In this document: positions 1 to 4,515 of the stretch, piece by piece
How the letters are laid out: each line of letters begins with the position of its first letter
How positions within the stretch are numbered: position 1 is the first letter of the stretch
NCBI GenBank assembly: GCA_943325485.2
Contig: CALPPP020000029.1
Span: 1 to 10,059 of the forward strand
DNA from: Rickettsia typhi
GTDB lineage: Bacteria; Pseudomonadota; Gammaproteobacteria; Burkholderiales; Burkholderiaceae_C
Reading direction: 5' to 3'
DNA length: 10,059 nucleotides
Position numbers and translations under genes: made by a program
Notes under the pieces: generated by a model
Databases searched by the model: none
The model's input: the letters and a program-made list of their open reading frames with translations, nothing else
Told to the model about the DNA's origin: nothing

Positions 1-1
1 G

Positions 2-385
2 TACGACGACTTTGCCCACCACCCCACGGCCATTCGCACCACCGTTGACGGCTTGCGCCGCCAAGTCGGCACGGCCCGCATCTTGGCGGTGTTCGAGCCG
101 CGCAGCAACACCATGAAACTCGGCGCGATGAAGTCACAACTGCCGTGGAGCTTGGAACAAGCCGACTTGGCGTTTTGCCACACCGCTGGACTGGACTGGG
201 ACGCCGCCGAAGCCCTGGCCCCCATGGGAGCCCGCGCTTGCATCGCGAACGACATCGACAGCTTGGTGGCGCAGGTCAAGGCCGCAGCCCGCCCCGGCGA
301 CCATGTGCTGTGCATGAGCAATGGCGGCTTTGGCGGGGTTCATGCCAAATTGCTGCAGGCTTTGAAAGGGATTGCTTTGGCCTGA
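2..385 (+). CDS. mpl: Mpl, UDP-N-acetylmuramate:L-Ala-gamma-D-Glu-meso-DAP ligase (3' part only)
   Basis: This is the C-terminal ~127 residues of a Mur-ligase family protein; the 5' part lies outside the window. Mpl is a cytoplasmic ATP-dependent ligase that joins recycled murein tripeptide to UDP-MurNAc, returning it to peptidoglycan synthesis. The visible part opens with YDDFAHHPTAIRTT, which is the Mur-ligase DDYAHHP motif at the start of the C-terminal domain. It continues with FEPRSNTMKLG and ends with VLCMSNGGFGGVHAKLL, both of which I associate with Mpl rather than MurC. The frame is open from base 2 with no internal start needed. The final residues (GIALA) and the TGA stop are encoded inside a REP-like palindrome, so the extreme C-terminus may have been rewritten by that repeat. 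The downstream neighbour aroG is convergent. MurC is the main alternative and is less likely from the SNGGFGG ending. Confidence 0.93.
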   Translation, partial: YDDFAHHPTAIRTTVDGLRRQVGTARILAVFEPRSNTMKLGAMKSQLPWSLEQADLAFCHTAGLDWDAAEALAPMGARACIANDIDSLVAQVKAAARPGDHVLCMSNGGFGGVHAKLLQALKGIALA

Positions 386-400
386 AGGCCTCGCAATGAC
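370..400. repeat. REP-like palindrome overlapping the mpl stop codon
   Basis: An imperfect hairpin: outer arms ATTGC (371-375) and GCAAT (393-397), inner arms GGCC (379-382) and GGCC (387-390), and a TGAA loop that contains the mpl TGA stop (383-385). The outer sequence GATTGC...GCAATGAC resembles the dispersed 'GTCATTGCGAG...GCAATC' repeats found between genes in many bacteria. That resemblance is from memory and was not searched. No T-tract follows on the plus strand, so it does not look like an intrinsic terminator. Confidence 0.55.
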
Positions 401-443
401 AATCCAAAATTCATTGAAAAGGCGAAAAAAGTCATTGATAACG

Positions 444-474
444 AAAAACGTCATCGCGAGCGCAGCGACGCGAT
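444..474 (-). terminator. Possible weak intrinsic terminator for aroG
   Basis: Read on the minus strand, 13 nt after the aroG stop there is a 6-bp stem ATCGCG/CGCGAT with a 10-nt loop, then GACG, then five T. The stem is short and the T run is displaced by four bases. It is a candidate only, and the same bases belong to the REP-like repeat. Confidence 0.3.
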
Positions 475-478
475 CTGC
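450..478. repeat. Second REP-like palindrome, inverted relative to the first
   Basis: The arms ATCGCG (453-458) and CGCGAT (469-474) flank a 10-nt loop. The edge GTCATCGCGAG (450-460) is the reverse complement, with one mismatch, of CTCGCAATGAC (390-400) in the first element. The two therefore form a head-to-head pair, the usual layout of bacterial interspersed mosaic elements. Between them lies an imperfect 13-nt direct repeat CGAAAAA[A/C]GTCAT (423-435 and 442-454). Confidence 0.5.
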
Positions 479-486
479 TGAGCCAG

Positions 487-1602
487 TTATTTCTTGCCGC
501 GCCGCGCTTTGACACCTTTGGACAGCACGTCCAGCGCTTGCAAGGAGTCATCCCACGCCAGACAAGCGTCGGTGATGCTTTGGCCGTAAGTCAGCGTTTC
601 CACTTTGTCTTTGCCAGGGGTGAACTTCTGCGCACCGGCTTTGAGGTGGCTTTCGATCATCACGCCAAACACGCTGTGTGAACCGCCGGCCATTTGGTCG
701 GCGATGTCTTGGGCCACCACCAACTGGCGCTCGTGCTGCTTGCTGCTGTTGGCATGGCTGCAATCGACCATCAGGCTGGCGGGCAATTTGGCGGCTTCCA
801 ACTCTTTGCAGGCTGAGGCAACACTGGCGGCGTCGTAGTTGGGCGTTTTGCCGCCACGCAAAATCACATGGCAATCGGGGTTGCCCTGGGTTTGCACAAT
901 CGCCACTTGGCCGTTTTTATGCACCGACAAAAAGTGGTGGCCGCGCGCAGCCGCTTGGATGGCGTCTGTGGCGATTTTGATGTTGCCATCGGTCCCATTT
1001 TTAAAACCAATCGGTGCCGACAGTCCCGAGGCCAACTCGCGGTGCACCTGGCTCTCGGTGGTGCGCGCGCCAATCGCGCCCCAGCTGATCAGGTCGCCAA
1101 TGTATTGGGGTGAAATCACATCCAAAAACTCGCTGCCTGCGGGCACACCAGCACGGTTGATCTCAATCAGCAACTGGCGCGCAATGCGCAAACCCTCGTC
1201 GATGCGAAAGCTCTCGTCCAAGTAGGGGTCGTTGATCAAACCCTTCCACCCCACCGTGGTACGCGGCTTTTCAAAGTACACCCGCATCACGATTTCCAGC
1301 GTATCGGAGTACTTTTCGCGCTCGACCTTCAAGCGGCGCGCATAGTCCAAGGCGGCAGCCGGGTCGTGGATGGAGCAAGGGCCCATCACCACCAGCAAGC
1401 GGTCGTCTTTGCCAGCCATGATTTTGTGCACGCGCTGGCGGGTCTTGGCGATCAAGCTCTCGACGGCCGTGCCAGCAATGGGAAAGAAGCGGATCAAATG
1501 TTCAGGAGGCGGCAACACGGTGATGTCCTTGATGCGTTGGTTGTCGGTTTGGCTGGTCTGGTCATTGATCGGCGCATAAGCATCATGCTTGGGGGTTTTC
1601 AT
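487..1602 (-). CDS. aroG: Class I (alpha) DAHP synthase, first step of the shikimate pathway
   Basis: A 371-residue 3-deoxy-7-phosphoheptulonate synthase. It condenses phosphoenolpyruvate and erythrose-4-phosphate in the cytoplasm, committing carbon to Phe, Tyr and Trp. Motifs align with E. coli AroG. The metal ligands are C76 (GPCSIHD), H283 (DCSHANS), E317 (MIESHL) and D345 (SITDAC). Substrate-binding residues are K112 and R114 (EKPRTT), R180 (GARTTESQ), K201 (FKNGTDG) and R249 (LRGGK). Positions matching the E. coli Phe pocket are kept (P165, S195, F224), and HHFLSV is closer to Phe-sensitive AroG than to AroF; Phe sensitivity is therefore an inference. The protein is about 20 residues longer than E. 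coli AroG, mostly at a hydrophilic N-terminus. The ATG follows AAGGAG (1613-1608) by 5 nt, a strong site that fixes the start. Upstream lies a Phe/Tyr leader peptide and attenuator. The gene is last in the rodA-tldD-aroG block but separated from tldD by 203 bp. Confidence 0.97.
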   Translation of the reverse strand: MKTPKHDAYAPINDQTSQTDNQRIKDITVLPPPEHLIRFFPIAGTAVESLIAKTRQRVHKIMAGKDDRLLVVMGPCSIHDPAAALDYARRLKVEREKYSDTLEIVMRVYFEKPRTTVGWKGLINDPYLDESFRIDEGLRIARQLLIEINRAGVPAGSEFLDVISPQYIGDLISWGAIGARTTESQVHRELASGLSAPIGFKNGTDGNIKIATDAIQAAARGHHFLSVHKNGQVAIVQTQGNPDCHVILRGGKTPNYDAASVASACKELEAAKLPASLMVDCSHANSSKQHERQLVVAQDIADQMAGGSHSVFGVMIESHLKAGAQKFTPGKDKVETLTYGQSITDACLAWDDSLQALDVLSKGVKARRGKK

Positions 1603-1647
1603 CGAAGCTCCTTGGAAGCGTTTCTGATCGGGGCAACAGGGTTTGGC

Positions 1648-1675
1648 AAAAAAAAACCGCCGGAGGCCGGCGGTT
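1648..1675 (-). terminator. Leader terminator (attenuator) of aroG
   Basis: On the minus strand a perfect 9-bp stem, AACCGCCGG (1675-1667) and CCGGCGGTT (1663-1655), encloses a CCT loop and runs directly into nine T (1656-1648, the first two shared with the stem). This is a textbook intrinsic terminator, but it sits 45 nt upstream of the aroG start and 28 nt after the stop of a Phe/Tyr-rich leader ORF. It would therefore cut transcription before aroG rather than serve only as the tldD terminator. Confidence 0.9.
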
Positions 1676-1723
1676 GGTTCGGGGTTCTAAGCGTTGTTTG
1701 CGTTCAGACCTCTCGACCGCCGG
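1667..1723 (-). promoter_or_regulatory. Antiterminator pairing of the aroG attenuator
   Basis: CCGGCGGT at 1723-1716, inside the leader ORF just after the last Phe codon, is identical to eight bases of the terminator 3' arm (1663-1656). It is a perfect complement of ACCGCCGG (1674-1667) in the terminator 5' arm. Pairing here would prevent the terminator. A ribosome finishing the leader at the TGA (1706-1704) should cover this segment and let the terminator form. A ribosome stalled at the earlier TTT TTC TTC run (1742-1734) should just leave it free. The footprint reasoning uses general knowledge of ribosome size. Confidence 0.7.
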
Positions 1724-1772
1724 TAAAGCGTGAGAAGAAAAAATAAGCAAAGTAAAAACGAAAAGAAGCCAT
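1704..1772 (-). CDS. Phe/Tyr-rich leader peptide of the aroG attenuator
   Basis: A 22-codon ORF (24 if the in-frame ATG at 1778 is used). Its first part reads MASFRFYFAYFFFSRF, followed by TGGREV and TGA. Seven of its first 16 residues are Phe and two are Tyr, including three consecutive Phe codons. The peptide most likely has no function of its own: translation speed over the Phe/Tyr codons would sense charged tRNA-Phe and tRNA-Tyr. The role is inferred from the composition, the terminator 28 nt downstream, the alternative pairing segment inside the ORF, and the target gene, a DAHP synthase. It is analogous to E. coli pheL in front of pheA. No clear Shine-Dalgarno sequence precedes either ATG, so initiation may be leaderless or inefficient; this is the weakest part of the call. 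It is too short for routine gene calling. Confidence 0.78.
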   Translation of the reverse strand: MASFRFYFAYFFFSRFTGGREV

Positions 1773-1779
1773 GGGCATT

Positions 1780-1788
1780 AATGTAGCA
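1780..1788 (-). promoter_or_regulatory. Candidate extended -10 promoter for the aroG leader
   Basis: On the minus strand TGCTACATT (1788-1780) fits an extended -10 (TGn plus TACATT, compared with TATAAT). No good -35 box is visible 16-18 bp upstream, where the tldD stop lies. A start about 7 nt downstream would fall at 1773-1771, on or next to the leader ATG at 1772. Transcription could also simply read through from tldD. Confidence 0.35.
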
Positions 1789-1805
1789 CAGGGTTTTCAG
1801 GTGCT

Positions 1806-3266
1806 TTATGCAGTGCCGCCCACCGTCAAACCATCGATACGCAAGGTGGGTTGCCCCACACCCACGGGCACGCTTTGGCCTTCTTTGCCGCAGGTACCCA
1901 CACCGGGGTCCAGCGCCATGTCATTGCCAATCATGCTCACGCGTGTGAGAGCATCAGGGCCATTGCCAACCAAGGTGGCACCCTTGACAGGGTATTGGAT
2001 TTTCCCGTTTTCCACCCAAAACGCTTGGCTGGCAGAGAAGACAAACTTGCCCGAGGTGATGTCCACCTGACCACCGCCAAAGTTGGTGGCGTACAAACCT
2101 TTTTTGATGCTTGCGACGATTTCCTCTGGGGGCTTGTTCCCCGCCAACATATAGGTATTGGTCATGCGCGGCATGGGCACATGCGCATAGCTTTCGCGCC
2201 TACCATTGCCCGTGGGGGCAACACCCATCAGACGGGCATTCATGCTGTCTTGTATGTAGCCCACCAAAATGCCATCTTCAATCAGCACATTTTTCTGACT
2301 GGCGTGGCCTTCATCGTCCACGTTGAGCGAGCCACGACGATCGGCAATGGTGCCGTCGTCAAGCACGGTGACACCTTTGGCAGCCACACGTTGGCCAATC
2401 TTGCCGCTAAAGGCACTAGAGCCTTTGCGGTTGAAGTCGCCCTCCAGTCCATGACCAATGGCTTCATGCAACAAAATGCCTGGCCAACCCGAACCCAGCA
2501 CCACAGTCATTTCACCCGCAGGCGCAGGCTGCGCTTCTAAGTTGGTCAGCGCTGAACCCACGGCTTCATCCACATAACGGGTGAGGCAAGCCGCATCAAA
2601 ATGCGCCAAACCAAAGCGCCCGCCGCCGCCGGCCGAGCCACTTTCACGACGACCGTTTTGCTCGACGATGACCGACAAGGACAAGCGGACCAAGGGACGC
2701 ACATCGGCCGCCAAAGTGCCATCAGCTCGCGCCACCATCACCACGTCGTACTCGCTGGCCAAGCCAGCCATGACTTGCACCACACGCGGGTCTTTAGCGC
2801 GGGCTTGCTTTTCCATGCGCTCGAGCAACTGAACTTTGGCTGTGCTGTCCAAACTGCCGATGGGGTCTAGCCCATGGTAAAGCGACCGGCTCGGCGCGAT
2901 AACTCTCGCAGGTACGTGGGTGCTGGCATTCAAGCCCGATGATGAAATGCTGCGCACCGTATGCGCTGCATCCATGAGCGACGCCATGGAAATATCGTCA
3001 GAATAGGCAAAGGCAGTTTTCTCACCGCTGACCGCGCGAACACCCACACCTTGGTCGATACTGAAAGAACCCGTTTTGACAATGCCCTCTTCCAAGCTCC
3101 AACCTTCGGAGCGGGTGTACTGGAAGTACAAATCAGCGTCATCGACTTGGTGGGCACGGATGGCCGACAAAGCTTGGGTGAGGTGGGATTCGTCCAAGCC
3201 GTAAGGCGTGAGCAGCAGGTTTTGCGCGATGGTCAATCGCTCGAGGGTAGGTTCGCGTGAAATCAT
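1806..3266 (-). CDS. tldD: TldD, metalloprotease subunit
   Basis: TldD with its partner TldE (PmbA, not in this window) forms a cytoplasmic zinc protease known from microcin B17 maturation, CcdA degradation and peptide processing. The zinc motif HEAIGH (H267, E268, H272) lies in GWPGILLHEAIGHGLEGDF, and the third ligand candidate is C459 in GVGTCGKEGQ. Other TldD hallmarks are DGTLAADVRPLVRLS, GGGGRFG, TGNGRRESYAHVPMPRMTNT, GGGQVDITSGKFVFS and the C-terminal VGGTA. I use the ATG at 3266 (486 residues). It gives an N-terminus in register with the 481-residue E. coli protein, while the in-frame TTG at 3293 adds nine residues without support. Neither start has a convincing ribosome binding site. 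The gene follows rodA by 54 bp on the same strand, with a hairpin in the gap, and is probably co-transcribed with it. Confidence 0.95.
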   Translation of the reverse strand: MISREPTLERLTIAQNLLLTPYGLDESHLTQALSAIRAHQVDDADLYFQYTRSEGWSLEEGIVKTGSFSIDQGVGVRAVSGEKTAFAYSDDISMASLMDAAHTVRSISSSGLNASTHVPARVIAPSRSLYHGLDPIGSLDSTAKVQLLERMEKQARAKDPRVVQVMAGLASEYDVVMVARADGTLAADVRPLVRLSLSVIVEQNGRRESGSAGGGGRFGLAHFDAACLTRYVDEAVGSALTNLEAQPAPAGEMTVVLGSGWPGILLHEAIGHGLEGDFNRKGSSAFSGKIGQRVAAKGVTVLDDGTIADRRGSLNVDDEGHASQKNVLIEDGILVGYIQDSMNARLMGVAPTGNGRRESYAHVPMPRMTNTYMLAGNKPPEEIVASIKKGLYATNFGGGQVDITSGKFVFSASQAFWVENGKIQYPVKGATLVGNGPDALTRVSMIGNDMALDPGVGTCGKEGQSVPVGVGQPTLRIDGLTVGGTA

Positions 3267-3290
3267 GTTGCCATTGTAGGAGGCGCCCAA

Positions 3291-3312
3291 CAACCCTGTG
3301 CGCCACGGGTTG
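3291..3312. repeat. Intercistronic hairpin between rodA and tldD
   Basis: The arms CAACCC (3291-3296) and GGGTTG (3307-3312) extend inward with GTG/CAC after one bulged base, around a CGC loop. This makes a nine-pair hairpin in the rodA-tldD mRNA. It has no T-tract on either strand, so it is not an intrinsic terminator. A role in message processing or stability is possible but only inferred. Confidence 0.45.
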
Positions 3313-3320
3313 AGGTTTGG

Positions 3321-4475
3321 CTACGACTGCACCAACTGCTTGGCTTTGGCGATGGAGAGCAAAATACCAATGCCAAAGCCCAGCGTCACCATGGCCGTGC
3401 CACCATAGCTGATAAAAGGCAAGGGCACCCCAACCACCGGTAAAAAACCACTGACCATGCCCATGTTGACAAAAGCATAGGTAAAAAAGATCAAGGTCAC
3501 GCTGCCCGCCAGCAAGCGGGCAAACAAGGTCGGCCCCTCAAGAGAGATCGCCAAGCCCCTGAGTACCAGCACCAAAAATCCACCCAACAAAAGAATATTG
3601 CCTAACAAACCAAACTCTTCAGAGTAGGCCGCAAACACAAAGTCGGTGGTGCGCTCAGGAATGAAATCGAGTTGGGCTTGGGTGCCTTGCATAAAGCCTT
3701 TTCCCCAAAACCCGCCCGAACCAATGGCAATCATGCCTTGTATGGTGTGAAAACCCTTGCCTAATGGGTCTCGGCCAGGATCCAATAAGGTACATACCCG
3801 CTGCTGTTGGTAATCCCTCAACAAAGGCCAATCCATGCCTTTGGCACATAAGCTGGGTTCGAAAATCACAATCAAAACAATACCGACAATACCCAAAACC
3901 AATGGTGGAATGATCAGCCACCAACTCAGGCCAGCGAGAAAAATCACATACAAACCTGCTGACATCACCAAGATGGCGGTGCCTAAATCGGGTTGCTTGA
4001 CGATCAGAGCCACAGGAATGAGCAAGATCAGGCCGCCCACAAAAAAATCCAAAGTCCTGAGCTGGCCCTCGCGCTTTTGAAACCACCAAGCTAGCATCAG
4101 CGGCATACCAATTTTCATGATTTCACTGGGCTGAATCACGATGCCCACATTCAGCCAGCGCTGTGCGCCCTTGCGGGTTAAACCAAACAAGGCCACAGCC
4201 ACCAACAAAGCCAATCCCACGGTGTAAATGGGTACGGCCAAGGACATCATGCGTTGGGGGGGAATTTGCGCCACCACAAACATGATGAAGCAGGCAATCA
4301 GCATATTTCGGCCATGGTCCAGAAAACGCTGCCCTTCGGAATAGCCCGATGAAAAAATGGTCAGCAATCCAACAACGGCCAGCAGCAAAACCGCCAAGCC
4401 TAAAACAGTGTCAAAGCCTTTGACCAGCGGCGTGATGCGCTGAAACACACTGTATTTACCAAGTTGGGTTCCCAT
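3321..4475 (-). CDS. rodA: RodA, SEDS-family peptidoglycan glycosyltransferase of the elongasome
   Basis: A 384-residue polytopic inner-membrane protein that polymerises lipid II into glycan strands for rod-shaped growth, acting with the transpeptidase PBP2 (MrdA) and MreBCD. Hydrophobic segments occupy most of the protein, beginning near residues 22-42. The SEDS signatures are present: QPSEIMKIG (115-123), VKQPDLGTA (159-167), DYQQQRVCTLLDPGRDPLG (221-239), GTQAQLDFIPERTTDF (264-279) and PLPFISYGG near the C-terminus. D278 in ERTTDF matches the essential Asp of E. coli RodA (D262). FtsW is excluded by the FIPERTTDF loop and overall RodA likeness. Compared with E. coli there is a slightly longer loop before DYQQQR (residues about 207-220). 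The ATG (4475-4473) lacks a clear Shine-Dalgarno sequence. No mrdA or mreBCD is upstream; a divergent nuclease gene starts 40 bp away, so rodA must have its own promoter. Confidence 0.95.
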   Translation of the reverse strand: MGTQLGKYSVFQRITPLVKGFDTVLGLAVLLLAVVGLLTIFSSGYSEGQRFLDHGRNMLIACFIMFVVAQIPPQRMMSLAVPIYTVGLALLVAVALFGLTRKGAQRWLNVGIVIQPSEIMKIGMPLMLAWWFQKREGQLRTLDFFVGGLILLIPVALIVKQPDLGTAILVMSAGLYVIFLAGLSWWLIIPPLVLGIVGIVLIVIFEPSLCAKGMDWPLLRDYQQQRVCTLLDPGRDPLGKGFHTIQGMIAIGSGGFWGKGFMQGTQAQLDFIPERTTDFVFAAYSEEFGLLGNILLLGGFLVLVLRGLAISLEGPTLFARLLAGSVTLIFFTYAFVNMGMVSGFLPVVGVPLPFISYGGTAMVTLGFGIGILLSIAKAKQLVQS

Positions 4476-4515
4476 GGCCGCAGTTTATCGGAGCGCCATG
4501 GGAGAATCCGCACCC

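Noticed and set aside
371..397. The hairpin at the mpl stop as an intrinsic terminator for mpl.
   Set aside because: No T-run follows on the plus strand and the stem is broken by an internal loop; a REP-like repeat fits better.
1851..2540. A 229-codon open frame on the plus strand opposite tldD.
   Set aside because: It is the antisense of a clearly conserved tldD reading frame, has a His/Thr/Ala-rich composition typical of such shadows, and matches no family I recognise.
3267..3293. A tldD start at the TTG at 3293.
   Set aside because: The nine extra residues fall in the hairpin region and extend beyond the family N-terminus; the ATG at 3266 fits the length better.
4461..4500. -35/-10 promoter boxes for the nuclease gene or rodA in the divergent gap (e.g. 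TTTATC at 4484-4489).
   Set aside because: No pair of boxes with acceptable sequence and 16-18 bp spacing was found on either strand.
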